Source: Novosphingobium kaempferiae (GTDB lineage Bacteria; Pseudomonadota; Alphaproteobacteria; Sphingomonadales; Sphingomonadaceae). From it: DNA of 64,000 nt. The translations under genes were made by a program, and so were the position numbers. Shown here one piece after another: positions 32,318 through 41,958 of the stretch. Numbering within the stretch: position 1 is the first letter of the stretch; each line of letters opens with the position of its first letter. The notes under the pieces are model-generated. The model was not told where the DNA came from, made no database searches, and saw only the letters and a program-made list of their open reading frames with translations. The DNA lies in contig NZ_CP089301.1 of the NCBI RefSeq assembly GCF_021227995.1, forward strand, positions 2,170,001 to 2,234,000, written 5' to 3'.

Positions 32318-35300
32318 CTATCGCGGCATCCACACGCGCACGAGGCTGAGCAGCTTGTCGACGTCGAGCGGCTTGGCCATGTAGTCGTTCGCGCCCGCCT
32401 CGATGCAACGCTCCTGATCGTCGGGCATGGCCTTGGCGGTCAGCGTGATGACCGGCAGCCGCGCCCAGCGCGGATCCTTGCGGATGGCGCGGGTGGCGGT
32501 GAGGCCGTCCATCACCGGCATCATCACGTCCATCAGCACGAGGTCGATCCGCTTCGCATCGTCGCCCGAGGCCGCTTCCAGCGCGTCGAGCGCCTCCTGT
32601 CCGTTGCGCGCGATCTCCACCACCGCGCCCTGCGGTTCGAGGATGTTGGTGAGCGAGAAGACGTTGCGCACGTCGTCCTCCACCACGAGGATGCGGCGGC
32701 CTTCGAGGATGGCGTCGCGGTTGCGCGCGGCGCGGATCATCGTCTGCTGCTCCGCCGGAAGGTCGGTGACGACCTGGTGCAGGAACAGCGAGACCTCGTC
32801 CAGCAGGCGCTCGGGTGAGCGCGCGCCCTTGATGATGATCGAGTCCGAATAGCGGCGCAGGCGCTGCTCGTCGGCGGGCGACAGTTCGTGCCCGGTGTAG
32901 ACGATGACCGGCGGGAAGGCATAGGCGCCCTCCCGGCTCAGCGTCTCCAGCAGGGTGAAACCGCTGGCGTCCGGCAGGTTGAGGTCGAGCACCATGCAGT
33001 CGAAGGTGCCCTCGCGCAGCGCCTCGAGGCACTCGGCGGCGCTGGCGACGCCCACCGTCTCGACATCGCCGGTGGCAAGCAGGCGGCTGACCGCGTCGCG
33101 CTGCACGGCGTCGTCCTCGACGATCAGCACGCGGCGCACTTCGGATGACAGTTTGGCGGCCAGCGCTTCCAGCACGCCCGCCAGTTCCTCGCGCTTCACC
33201 GGCTTGATGAGGTAGCCGATCGCGCCCAGCGCCAGCGCGGTCTGGGTATGGTCGCTGCCCGAGACGACGTGGACCGGGATGTGCCGCGTCTCGACATCGC
33301 GCTTGAGGCGGTCGAGCAGGGCGAGGCCCGACTGGTCGGGCAGGCCGACGTCGAGCACCACCGCATGCGGCTTGAACGTGCGCGCAAGGTTGAGCGCCTC
33401 CTCGGCGGTGCCGGTGACGAGGCACTGGAAGCCCATCTCGCGCGAGATGTCGCGCACGATGCCCGCGAAGCTGGCGTCGTCCTCCACCACCAGCAGCACG
33501 CGCTGGGTGGGGGCGAGGGTGTCGCGGTCATCCTCGACCTGGCGCTGGATCGGCACGGCGCGGGCGGGTGCCGTCGGTGCGGCGGGCGCCTGCGGGGCGG
33601 GGGCGCTGACCGGGACGGTCGGGGCCTGAACCTCGGCGGCGTCGTAGACCGCCGGGATCGTCAGCGTGAAGCGGCTGCCCTCGCCCGGCACGCTGGTGAG
33701 CGCGATCGAGCCGCCCAGCAGGCGCGCCAGTTCGCGCGAGATCGAGAGGCCGAGGCCGGTGCCGCCGAACTTGCGGCTGATCGTGCCGTCCGCCTGCCGG
33801 AACGCCTCGAAGATCGCCTTCTGCTGTTCCGGGGGAATGCCGATGCCGGTGTCGCTGACCGCGATCGCGAGCCGTCCATCCGCCTCGGGCGCGATTTCGA
33901 GGCGGACGCTGCCGCGCTCGGTGAACTTGAAGGCGTTCGACAGCAGGTTCTTGATGATCTGTTCGAGCCGCTGGCGGTCCGTCTCGATCTCCAGCGGCGT
34001 GCCCGGCGCGACGGCGATCTCGAATGCGAGCGCGCGGTTGGCGGCGATGGGCTGGAAGACCTGCCGCAGATCGTTCGCGAAGCGCTCCACCAGCACCGAT
34101 TCCGGCCGGATCTGGAGGTGCCCCGCCTCGATCTTCGACAGGTCGAGGATGTCGTTGATGAGCGCCAGCAGGTCGTTGCCCGCCGACTCGATGGTGCGCG
34201 CGAACTGCACCTGCTCGCCGGTCAGGTTCTCGCCGCGGTTGTCGCCGAGCAGCTTGGACAGGATCAGCAGCGAGTTCAGCGGCGTGCGCAGTTCGTGGCT
34301 CATGTTCGCCAGGAAGTCGCTCTTGTAGCGGCTCGCCTGCTCCAGTTCGGCCGCCTTGGCCTCGACCGCCTCGTTCGAGCGGGCGAGATCGTCGCGCTGG
34401 TTTTCCAGCAGCTGCGCCTGTTCCTCCAGCTGCGAGTTGGTCTGCTCCAGCTCGACCTGCTGTTGTTCGAGATTCGCCTGCGATTCCTTGAGCGCGCGGC
34501 CCTGCTCCTCCAGTTCCTCGTTGGAGACGCGCAGTTCCTCGCTCTGGACCTGCAATTCCTCGGCATGGTGCTGAAGCTGCGAGCGGTAGCGGGCGGAGCG
34601 CAGCGCCACGCCCATCGCGGCGGAAATCTCCGCAAGGAAGGCCAGAACCTGCTCGTCCACCGGCTGCAGGAAGCCGAGTTCGATCACGCCCTCGACCGAC
34701 CCGTCCGCCGCGCCCGGCGCGATGACGAGGTGGCGCGGACGGTCGCTGCCGAGGCCGGAGCCGATGGTCAGGTAGCCGTCGGGAATGTCGGAGAGCACCA
34801 CCGGCTGCCCGTCCGCCGCGACCTGCCCGAGCAGGCCCTGCTTGCGGTTGAACCGCTCGACGATCTGCGCGTCCGGCGCGACGCCGTAGGATGCGATGCG
34901 GCGGAAGTGCCCGTTCTCGGCCGCGAAGATCGCGCCCGCCTGCGCGCCCACGAAGCGCGTGAGGAACCCGAGGATGCTTTCGCCCAGCGGCTCGATGGTC
35001 TGGTCGCCCAGTACGGCGGAGGACAGTTCGACCTGCCCGGCCTGCATCCACTGCTGGCGGTCGGCGGCCATGGTGGCGCGGCGGATCAGCAGGCCGATCA
35101 CCAGCGTCAGCACGATGCCGAGCGCGCAGGACATGACGCCGCTGACCCACGCCGAACGATAGGCCAGTTCCATCTCGGCCAGCCGCTCGACGCGCAACTG
35201 CTCCTCGGTCTGGCGCATCTCGGCGATGCGGGCGCGGATCTCGTCCATCTCGACCTTGCCGCGATCGCTGTTGACGATTTCCAGCGCGGCGGCCTCGCCG

Positions 35301-35728
35301 GTCGTCCGGCGCGCGGCGATGCTCTCCGCCAGTTCGACCAGCTTGGCGTCGACATGGCGGCGCAGCGGCGCGATGCGGGCCTGCTGCTCGGGGTTGTCGC
35401 GGGTGAGCGTCGCGACCTTGTCCATCCGCGCGCCGACGTCGGACACGGCGGCGTTGTAGGGATCGAGGTACTGCTGGCGCCCGGTCAGCAGGAAGCCGCG
35501 CTGGCCCGTCTCGGCGTCCTTCACGGCGGAAAGCAGCGCGGTGATGGAGACGATCACTTCATGCGAATGGACGATCCGGTCCGCGCCTTCGCGCAGCGAG
35601 CGGACGTTCATGAACGCCACGGTGCCGCTGGTGAGGAAGAACAGGATGGCGATGGCGAGGCCGAAAGCCGTGCGCGGGTCGAGGCCGGGTTTGCGCTGCG
35701 AACCTGCGCGACGGGAACTGCTCTGCAT
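32318..35728 (-). CDS. Membrane hybrid histidine kinase, CHASE3-GAF-HisKA-HATPase-REC-REC-REC
   Basis: 1136 residues. Order: TM1 (about 21-42), periplasmic CHASE3 domain with the hallmark DAETGQRGFLLTG (about 70-82), TM2 (about 193-215), GAF domain (about 235-380), a long Glu/Gln-rich coiled coil (about 385-470), HisKA with FLANMSHELRTPLNSLL, HATPase (NLLSNAFKFTERG, GTGLGLSISRELARLLGG), an Ala/Pro linker, then three receivers with Asp in VVLDVGLPDQSG, MVLDLNLPDASG and VLMDVMMPVMDG. Only the first and third keep clear catalytic Lys contexts (LIKPV, MAKPL); the second has SIIIKGARS. Three receivers on one kinase point to multistep phosphorelay or competition for phosphate. First gene of the cheR-cheB operon. 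Confidence 0.92.
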   Translation of the reverse strand: MQSSSRRAGSQRKPGLDPRTAFGLAIAILFFLTSGTVAFMNVRSLREGADRIVHSHEVIVSITALLSAVKDAETGQRGFLLTGRQQYLDPYNAAVSDVGARMDKVATLTRDNPEQQARIAPLRRHVDAKLVELAESIAARRTTGEAAALEIVNSDRGKVEMDEIRARIAEMRQTEEQLRVERLAEMELAYRSAWVSGVMSCALGIVLTLVIGLLIRRATMAADRQQWMQAGQVELSSAVLGDQTIEPLGESILGFLTRFVGAQAGAIFAAENGHFRRIASYGVAPDAQIVERFNRKQGLLGQVAADGQPVVLSDIPDGYLTIGSGLGSDRPRHLVIAPGAADGSVEGVIELGFLQPVDEQVLAFLAEISAAMGVALRSARYRSQLQHHAEELQVQSEELRVSNEELEEQGRALKESQANLEQQQVELEQTNSQLEEQAQLLENQRDDLARSNEAVEAKAAELEQASRYKSDFLANMSHELRTPLNSLLILSKLLGDNRGENLTGEQVQFARTIESAGNDLLALINDILDLSKIEAGHLQIRPESVLVERFANDLRQVFQPIAANRALAFEIAVAPGTPLEIETDRQRLEQIIKNLLSNAFKFTERGSVRLEIAPEADGRLAIAVSDTGIGIPPEQQKAIFEAFRQADGTISRKFGGTGLGLSISRELARLLGGSIALTSVPGEGSRFTLTIPAVYDAAEVQAPTVPVSAPAPQAPAAPTAPARAVPIQRQVEDDRDTLAPTQRVLLVVEDDASFAGIVRDISREMGFQCLVTGTAEEALNLARTFKPHAVVLDVGLPDQSGLALLDRLKRDVETRHIPVHVVSGSDHTQTALALGAIGYLIKPVKREELAGVLEALAAKLSSEVRRVLIVEDDAVQRDAVSRLLATGDVETVGVASAAECLEALREGTFDCMVLDLNLPDASGFTLLETLSREGAYAFPPVIVYTGHELSPADEQRLRRYSDSIIIKGARSPERLLDEVSLFLHQVVTDLPAEQQTMIRAARNRDAILEGRRILVVEDDVRNVFSLTNILEPQGAVVEIARNGQEALDALEAASGDDAKRIDLVLMDVMMPVMDGLTATRAIRKDPRWARLPVITLTAKAMPDDQERCIEAGANDYMAKPLDVDKLLSLVRVWMPR

Positions 35729-35815
35729 CTAGACGCGCCAACCTTGCTTTCCGGGACAGCATCGCTTGGGGGGGATTCGCCACGAGATCAAGGTTTTCGT
35801 AACCCTGTTCGCGCG

Positions 35816-37138
35816 TCATCCGCGCCCGGCACTGCCCTTGCGCAGTCCGGGCAGGTCGATGCCGTGCTTGTGGACCTTGTAGTAGAAGGTCTTGCGCGGG
35901 ATGCCGAGCCGCCGGATCGCCGCGCCAATCTCTCCGTTCGCGGCGACGACGGCGGCGATGATCGTCTCGCGCTCGAAGGCGTCGAGGCGCTGGGGGAGCG
36001 TATCGCCCTCCGCCGCGGGCTGCACGGCATAGGCGGGCTCGATCAGGCCGAGGACGAATCGCTCGGCGAAATGCGCCAGTTCGCGCACGTTGCCGGGCCA
36101 GTCGTGGCTCGACAGATGCTCGCGCACTGCCGCCGTCATCACCGGCAGCGGCATCCGCAGGCGCGAGGCGGCGCTTCCGGCGAGGTGAGCGAAGAGCGCG
36201 GGCACGTCCTCGCGCCGCTCACGCAGCGGCGGCATCCGCAGGCGCAGCGCGGCAAGGCGATAGAACAGGCCCGGCGCGACCTTCTCCGCAAGCTCGCCGT
36301 CGCCGACGCCGCCCGTGGCGATCACGCGCAGGTCCAGCGGCAGCGGCTCGCGCGCGCCGGGGCTGCGTAGCACGCGGTCCTCGACCAGCGGCGTCAGCCG
36401 GGCCTGCAGGCGGCGCGATGCCTGGTCGATGTCGTCGAGGAACAGCGTGCCGCGCGTGGCCGAGGCGATGCTGGCCTCTCCCGCCATGGCGAAGAGCTCG
36501 TCCTCCAGCGCCTCGGGCAGCGCCGCGCAGGATACGGTGACGAAGCGATGGCGCGAACGCTTGCCCGCGCGGTGGATCAGCCTTGCGAGCAGTTCCTTGC
36601 CGGTCCCCGTCTCGCCCTCGATGAAGAGGTCGATGTCGGTGTTGGCGAGCGTCGGGATCATCTCGCGCAGCCGCCGGATCGCCGGGGACTGGCCGACGAG
36701 GCCCGAGGCTTCGTCCTCCTGCGCGGCTGCCCGCAGCCGCCGGTTGTCGAGCGCGAGCGCGCGCGCCGTCGCCGCCCGGTCCGCCGCCGCGACGAGGGCC
36801 TGCGGGTCGAACGGCTTGGTCAGGAAGTCCCACGCACCCGCCTTCAGCGCATCGACCGCCATCGTCACGTCGCCGTGCCCGGTGACGAGGATCACCGGAA
36901 GCTCCGGGTCACACTCGTGCAGGGTGCGGAACAGTTCGGTGCCCGACATGTGCGGCATCCGCACGTCGCTGACGACGATGCCCGGCCACTCCGCGTCGAT
37001 GGCGGCAAGCGCGGGCGCGGCGGCGGCAAAGCCCTCCACCGCGAAGCCCGCAAGCGTCAGCACCTGCGCGGTCGAGGCACGCAGGTCGTCGTCGTCCTCC
37101 ACCAGCGCGACGCGGCGGGTCTCGGCAGTCGTGCTCAT
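35816..37138 (-). CDS. dctD: DctD-like AAA+ response regulator lacking GAFTGA
   Basis: 440 residues. Receiver with Asp58 ([13 protein letters not shown]) and LTKPF, then the AAA+ domain with Walker A GETGTGKE (175-182), [14 protein letters not shown] (203-216), Walker B GTLFLDD (230-236), arginine region [23 protein letters not shown] and a C-terminal Fis-type helix-turn-helix ([23 protein letters not shown]). Between ELF and Walker B there are only 13 residues, and the GAFTGA loop that contacts sigma-54 is missing. This suggests it works without sigma-54, as some NtrC and TyrR-type relatives do. Cotranscribed with and overlapping the dctB-like kinase; presumed target is the divergent dctA. 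Confidence 0.88.
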   Translation of the reverse strand: MSTTAETRRVALVEDDDDLRASTAQVLTLAGFAVEGFAAAAPALAAIDAEWPGIVVSDVRMPHMSGTELFRTLHECDPELPVILVTGHGDVTMAVDALKAGAWDFLTKPFDPQALVAAADRAATARALALDNRRLRAAAQEDEASGLVGQSPAIRRLREMIPTLANTDIDLFIEGETGTGKELLARLIHRAGKRSRHRFVTVSCAALPEALEDELFAMAGEASIASATRGTLFLDDIDQASRRLQARLTPLVEDRVLRSPGAREPLPLDLRVIATGGVGDGELAEKVAPGLFYRLAALRLRMPPLRERREDVPALFAHLAGSAASRLRMPLPVMTAAVREHLSSHDWPGNVRELAHFAERFVLGLIEPAYAVQPAAEGDTLPQRLDAFERETIIAAVVAANGEIGAAIRRLGIPRKTFYYKVHKHGIDLPGLRKGSAGRG

Positions 37139-38862
37139 GCGCTGCGCCTCAGGGTGATGACGAAGCAGGCGCCGCGTTCGGACGGCGCCAGCAGCAGCGT
37201 GCCGCCGAAGTCCTCGACGATGTCCTTCGAAATGACGAGGCCGAGGCCCAGCCCGGTCGGACGGCTGGTGGCGAAGGGGGTGAACAGCCGGTCTGCCACC
37301 TCGGGCGCGATGCCGGGGCCATTGTCCTGTATGACGATGCAGACGCTTTCCGGCCCCGGCTCGACCGTCATCGCGACCCGCGCATCGGCCTGACCTTCCA
37401 GCGCCTCCAGCGCATTCTGGAGGATGTTGACGAGCACCTGCTCCAGCCGGACATGCCCGCCGAACACGATCACGTCCGACGACACCACCGGCGCCTCGAA
37501 GTCCACGCGCGACAAGCGTTCCTTGAGGAGCAGGCCCGCGCCCTCGATCACTTCGGCCAGCGGGATCGGCCCGCCCGCGCGGCTGCCCTTGCGGGCGAAC
37601 CCGCGCAGTTCGGACGTCACCGCGCCGATCCGCTCGGCAAGGCGGTCGATGGCACGCAGGTTGTCGTGGACCATGTCCTGCGAGCCCATCTCCAGAAGCT
37701 GGCGCGAGGTCGCGGCGTAGTTGCGGATCGCGGCGACGGGCTGCGCGGTCTCGTGCGCGACGCTGGCCGTCACCTGCCCGAGCGTCGCCAGCCGGTTCGC
37801 CTGCCGCAGCCCCTCGCGCAGTTGCGCGGCGTGAGTCTCGGTGGCGACGCGCTCCTCGATCTCGCGGCGCAGGTCGGCGGTGCGTTCGGCGACGACGGCT
37901 TCGAGTTGCGCGGTGCGCTCGCGGCGGCGGCGGCCCCGCTCGGCAAGGAAGGCCGCGAGCGCGAACAGCGCCAGCGTCGCCAGCGCAGCGCCGATCTGCG
38001 CGGTGCGCACCGCCGCATCCACCGTGCCGCGCATCGGCAGCGCGAGGTTGACGCGCCAGCCCGCCGCATCGGGGGCGGTCGTCACCAGCAGGGAATCGCC
38101 ACGTTCTCCGGGCAGGCGCACCGTCGCGCCGTCCATGCGGACGAACGGCGAGGGACGGAACGCGCCGACGCCCACCCTCTCACGCGCACGGCGGTCCTGC
38201 TCGGGCGCCATCGGGCGCGTCGCCGCGTAGCGCCAGCCGGGATTGCTGGTGACGAGGATCACGCCGTTGCGGTCGGTCACGAAAGTCGTGCCGCTCGCCT
38301 CGCGCCACTGCGCCTCGAGGCTGTCGAACTCCATCTTCATGACCACCACGCTGCCCCCGTAGGCGCGGCGGGCGAAGAACAGGCCGGGGCGGTGGCTCAC
38401 CGTGCCGAGCGCGAACTGCTGGCCGGTGCCCGACTGCGCGGCGGCGCGGAAGTAGGGGCGGAAGCTGTAGTCCTTGCCCAGAAAGCTGCGCGGATCGCGC
38501 CAGTTGCTCGCCGCCAGCGTCAGGCCATCGGCGCGGATGACGTAGATGATCGGCGAGCCGAGCGTGCCGGAGAGCCGCTCCAGCTTGGCGTTCATCACGT
38601 CCTGCGCGCCCGGCCTGCCCGACACCAGCGCCACCAGGTCGCGGTCGTCCGCCAGCGCCAGCGGGAGCAGGCGGAACCGCGCGACTTCGTTGGCGAGCAG
38701 CGCCTGTCGCAACCGCGCATCCGCCATCGCCTCCGCCACAAAGCGCTGCGTCGCACCCGCCCGCACGACCGCGCCCACCCCGAACGCCGTCAGCGCCGCG
38801 AAGGCGAGCGCGGCGAGAAGCCAGGGAATGTACCTCGAACGGATCACGCGATGTCCATGCAA
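37135..38862 (-). CDS. dctB: DctB-like sensor histidine kinase
   Basis: 575 residues. TM1 near residues 12-30, a periplasmic double-Cache-type sensor domain to about 280 (including [20 protein letters not shown] and [18 protein letters not shown]), TM2 near 285-305, then coiled coil, HisKA ([20 protein letters not shown], conserved His in the H box) and HATPase ([42 protein letters not shown]). DctB kinases sense C4-dicarboxylates in the periplasm and phosphorylate DctD. Placement beside dctD and dctA supports that role, although the sensed ligand could be another organic acid. Confidence 0.9.
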   Translation of the reverse strand: MHGHRVIRSRYIPWLLAALAFAALTAFGVGAVVRAGATQRFVAEAMADARLRQALLANEVARFRLLPLALADDRDLVALVSGRPGAQDVMNAKLERLSGTLGSPIIYVIRADGLTLAASNWRDPRSFLGKDYSFRPYFRAAAQSGTGQQFALGTVSHRPGLFFARRAYGGSVVVMKMEFDSLEAQWREASGTTFVTDRNGVILVTSNPGWRYAATRPMAPEQDRRARERVGVGAFRPSPFVRMDGATVRLPGERGDSLLVTTAPDAAGWRVNLALPMRGTVDAAVRTAQIGAALATLALFALAAFLAERGRRRRERTAQLEAVVAERTADLRREIEERVATETHAAQLREGLRQANRLATLGQVTASVAHETAQPVAAIRNYAATSRQLLEMGSQDMVHDNLRAIDRLAERIGAVTSELRGFARKGSRAGGPIPLAEVIEGAGLLLKERLSRVDFEAPVVSSDVIVFGGHVRLEQVLVNILQNALEALEGQADARVAMTVEPGPESVCIVIQDNGPGIAPEVADRLFTPFATSRPTGLGLGLVISKDIVEDFGGTLLLAPSERGACFVITLRRSA

Positions 38863-38908
38863 CGCCCCGGATCGGGGCCGGACTCACGGATAGACCAGCC
38901 TCGGCCCA

Positions 38909-38926
38909 TGTGCAAATTTCTGCACT
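38909..38926. promoter_or_regulatory. Candidate DctD-type binding site upstream of dctA
   Basis: Dyad TGTGCA-AATTTC-TGCAC (perfect 5-bp arms GTGCA/TGCAC), 47 bp upstream of dctB and 195 bp upstream of dctA. Its form resembles the GTGC...GCAC inverted repeats reported for rhizobial DctD sites, as far as I recall. No convincing -24/-12 promoter was found: AGGCACG near 39056-39065 matches a -24 box, but the expected GC at -12 is GT. Confidence 0.4.
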
Positions 38927-39120
38927 TTCGTTTCGATGGCGAGGCAGGAATCGGGACATCGGCCCCTCACCACTTCTCACAAACCCTTGCAAAACTGCGC
39001 TTCGCGCGTTTCCGCAATTCCCCTTTGCGCGCAGCGGCATTGAGCGCAATTTCCTCTCAGGCACGAGCGGCGTCCCAAGGGCGTCGTCTGCGTCCCGAGG
39101 ATGACGAAGGCTACACCCGC

Positions 39121-40449
39121 ATGCACTACGAACCGTCGCACATTCAGCCCGCCGTTCCGGCCGCTCCGAAGCGCTGGTACACGCACCTCTACGTCCAGGT
39201 TCTCGCCGCGATCACCGCGGGCGTACTGGTAGGCCACTTCTACCCGGCCACCGGCGAATCGCTGAAGCCTATCGGCGACATGTTCATCAAGCTGGTGAAG
39301 ATGGTGATCGCACCGGTCATCTTCCTCACCATCGTGACCGGCATCGCGGGTATGCGTGACCTCGGCTCGGTCGGGCGCGTGGCGGCGAAGGCCTTCGCCT
39401 ACTTCCTGTTCTTCTCGACGCTGGCGCTGATCGTCGGCCTGATCGTGGCGAACGTCGTGCAGCCGGGCTCCGGCTTCAACATCGACCCCGCCACGCTCGA
39501 CGCCAGCAAGGTCGCCCAGTATTCCGAGAAGGCGCACGAGACCTCGCTCGTCGGCTTCCTCAACGCGATGATCCCGGACACGCTGGTGTCTTCGCTGGCG
39601 CAGGACAACATCCTGCAGGTGCTGGTCGTCGCGATCCTGTTCGGCATCTCGCTGGCCTCCATCGGCGAGCGGGGCGAGCGCGTGCTCGCGATCCTCGACG
39701 ATATCTCGATCGTCGTGTTCAAGCTCGTCTCGATGGTGATGAAGCTGGCCCCGATCGGCGCGTTCGGCGCGATGGCCTTCACCATCGGCAAGTACGGCGT
39801 CGGCAGCCTCGCCAACCTCGCGCAGCTCGTCGCGACGTTCTACGTGACCTCGATCCTGTTCGTGGTGGTCGTGCTGGGCGCGGTCGCCCGTCTGTGCGGC
39901 TTCTCGATCTTCAAGCTGATCGCCTACCTCAAGGGCGAACTGCTGCTGGTGCTCGGCACCTCGTCCTCGGAAAGCGCCCTGCCCGCCCTCATCGAGAAGA
40001 TGGAGCGCGCCGGCTGCCCCAAGGCCGTGGTCGGCCTCGTCGTCCCCACCGGTTACTCGTTCAACCTCGACGGCACCAACATCTACATGACGCTGGCGGC
40101 GCTGTTCATCGCGCAGGCCTGCAACGTCGACCTGACGCTCGGCCAGCAGCTGCTGCTGCTCGGCGTGGCGATGCTCTCGTCCAAGGGCGCGGCAGGCGTC
40201 ACCGGCGCGGGCTTCATCACGCTGGCCGCCACGCTCTCGATCGTGCCCTCGGTGCCGGTCGCGGGCATGGCGCTGATCCTCGGCGTCGACCGCTTCATGT
40301 CGGAGTGCCGCAGCCTGACGAACTTCGTCGGCAACGCGGTGGCGACGATCGTCGTCTCGCGCTGGGAGGGCAAGCTGGACCACGCCCGCCTCGACGCCGC
40401 GCTGGCGGGGGAAACCCTGCCGGAGCCCGCGCTGCTCCCGGCGGAATGA
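39121..40449 (+). CDS. dctA: DctA-type C4-dicarboxylate:cation symporter
   Basis: 442 residues from ATG 39121. Belongs to the DAACS family with multiple membrane spans; the conserved core includes [20 protein letters not shown], the serine-rich hairpin [30 protein letters not shown] and [20 protein letters not shown]. Family members import succinate, fumarate, malate or related substrates with protons or sodium in the inner membrane. Divergent from dctB-dctD, the classic arrangement. An 8-bp perfect hairpin separates it from the downstream porin gene, with which it is probably co-expressed. Confidence 0.95.
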   Translation: MHYEPSHIQPAVPAAPKRWYTHLYVQVLAAITAGVLVGHFYPATGESLKPIGDMFIKLVKMVIAPVIFLTIVTGIAGMRDLGSVGRVAAKAFAYFLFFSTLALIVGLIVANVVQPGSGFNIDPATLDASKVAQYSEKAHETSLVGFLNAMIPDTLVSSLAQDNILQVLVVAILFGISLASIGERGERVLAILDDISIVVFKLVSMVMKLAPIGAFGAMAFTIGKYGVGSLANLAQLVATFYVTSILFVVVVLGAVARLCGFSIFKLIAYLKGELLLVLGTSSSESALPALIEKMERAGCPKAVVGLVVPTGYSFNLDGTNIYMTLAALFIAQACNVDLTLGQQLLLLGVAMLSSKGAAGVTGAGFITLAATLSIVPSVPVAGMALILGVDRFMSECRSLTNFVGNAVATIVVSRWEGKLDHARLDAALAGETLPEPALLPAE

Positions 40450-40452
40450 TAT

Positions 40453-40472
40453 CGGCCGGCTGAGGCCGGCCG
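40453..40472. terminator. Hairpin between dctA and porin gene
   Basis: Perfect arms CGGCCGGC and GCCGGCCG with loop TGAG, four bases after the dctA stop. No T-run follows, so it is more likely a partial terminator or a 3' end that protects the dctA transcript while letting some transcription continue into the porin gene. Confidence 0.5.
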
Positions 40473-40508
40473 CATACCAGAACAATAAATACGACAGAGG
40501 GTTGCCTG

Positions 40509-41957
40509 ATGATCACCGTAGCTTCGCGGCTCCGCGCTGCGACCCTTTCGCTCGCCCTGACGACGCTGCCTGCGGTGGCGCATGCCGAGGACGCGCCCTA
40601 CCCGCAGGCCCACAACGGCGACGGCGCCGTGACGGGCGGCTACTCGCTGTCCCGCTGGGCCGAGGACTGGACCGCCAAGGCCGACCCGGCCAAGCGCGAC
40701 GACCCGATCGACCGGCTGAAGTACATCCCGCTCGATGACGACGGCGACATCTACCTGACCCTCTCGGGCGAGTTGCGCCTGCGCGTCAACCAGACCACCA
40801 ACCCCAACCTGCGCGAAGCCGAGGCGCAGCGGCAGGACATCAACCGCATCGTCGGCGGCGCGGACCTGCACATCGGCGAGCACTTGCGCTTCTACGGGGA
40901 GATCGCGCACGGCGGCATCGGCGGACGCAACCTCGGCGTACCCGCCGCGACGCTGCGCAACGACGTGGTCATCCAGCAGTCCTTCGTCGAGGCCCGCACC
41001 GACATCGGCGAATTCGACGTGGGCGTGCGCTACGGGCGGCAGGAATTCACCGACGGCCCCAACCTGCTGACGTCGCAGCGGGACAACAACACGATCCGCT
41101 ACACCATGAACGGCTGGCGCTTCTACGCACGCGGATCGAAGCTGCGTTTCGGCGCCTTCGACTTCCGCCCGACCGCCTACGGCGACCTTGGCACCGGCGA
41201 CGACGTGAACGATCCCGCGCGCCGCTTCTCCGGCGCCACGGTGGGCGTGATGCTGCCCAAGACGTTCCTCGGCAATTCCAGCCTCGCCTTCGACACTTTC
41301 CTGTGGCGCCGCCACAACGATGTGGGCGCGTGGGGCGGGCGGATCGGCCCGGCGACGCGCTGGTATCTGGGCGGATGGCTGCGCGGGGACGTGGGCCCGG
41401 TGAACCTCGACTGGTCGGTCAACCGCCAGTGGGGCTACTACATGGACCAGGACATCTCCGCGTGGCAGGCGTTCATCGCGCAGACCTACCGCATCGGCAA
41501 GGGCAAGGACGCCCCGCGCGTCGGCGTCCACTTCGACTACGCCAGCGGCGGCGGCGGGTATGGCGACGGCAAGCTGCGCAATGCCTATTCGCCCTTCGGC
41601 AACAACATCTATTTCAGCTACCAGCTCTACCTGACGCCCTCCAACCTGCGCGCGGTGACGCCGAACGTCAGCTTCACGCCGGTCAGCAAGGTGCGCGTCA
41701 CCGCAGAGTACGAGTTCGTCTGGCGCGACAACGTGCATGACGCGATCTACCGCGCCAACGGCCAGCCCTTCGCGGGCACCCAGAACGGCCGTGCCCGCAA
41801 GACCGCCGAAGTCGCGCGCCTTCAGGCCATCTGGTCGATCGCCCCGCGCCTGACGCTGACCGGACGCTACGAGCACCTGCAGGCCGGACCGGGCCTGACC
41901 GACGCGGGATACAAGAACTCCGACTTCCTCGCCGGCTGGCTCAGCTTCCGCTTTTAA
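40509..41957 (+). CDS. Outer-membrane porin, alginate-export (AlgE-like) family
   Basis: 482 residues. Signal peptide to about AVAHAED (residue 26), then a beta-barrel with the alginate-export-domain features: YLTLSGELRLRVNQTTNPN, DVGVRYGRQEFTDGPNLLTSQRDNNT, FGAFDFRPTAYGDLG, and a C-terminal strand ending in Phe (LAGWLSFRF). Despite the name, many relatives are general porins for small anionic nutrients in sphingomonads. Placed after dctA it could bring dicarboxylates or similar acids through the outer membrane. One base separates its stop from the convergent gntR gene stop. Confidence 0.88.
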   Translation: MITVASRLRAATLSLALTTLPAVAHAEDAPYPQAHNGDGAVTGGYSLSRWAEDWTAKADPAKRDDPIDRLKYIPLDDDGDIYLTLSGELRLRVNQTTNPNLREAEAQRQDINRIVGGADLHIGEHLRFYGEIAHGGIGGRNLGVPAATLRNDVVIQQSFVEARTDIGEFDVGVRYGRQEFTDGPNLLTSQRDNNTIRYTMNGWRFYARGSKLRFGAFDFRPTAYGDLGTGDDVNDPARRFSGATVGVMLPKTFLGNSSLAFDTFLWRRHNDVGAWGGRIGPATRWYLGGWLRGDVGPVNLDWSVNRQWGYYMDQDISAWQAFIAQTYRIGKGKDAPRVGVHFDYASGGGGYGDGKLRNAYSPFGNNIYFSYQLYLTPSNLRAVTPNVSFTPVSKVRVTAEYEFVWRDNVHDAIYRANGQPFAGTQNGRARKTAEVARLQAIWSIAPRLTLTGRYEHLQAGPGLTDAGYKNSDFLAGWLSFRF

Positions 41958-41958
41958 G

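Noticed and set aside
33248..36370. 1040-codon plus-strand frame opposite the large kinase and dctD
   Set aside because: High GC gives long antisense frames; the translated product is repetitive in Arg, Ala, Leu and Glu, and it spans two genes on the other strand.
39055..39075. Possible sigma-54 promoter upstream of dctA
   Set aside because: AGGCACG fits the -24 part, but the -12 GC is GT, and the regulator lacks GAFTGA.
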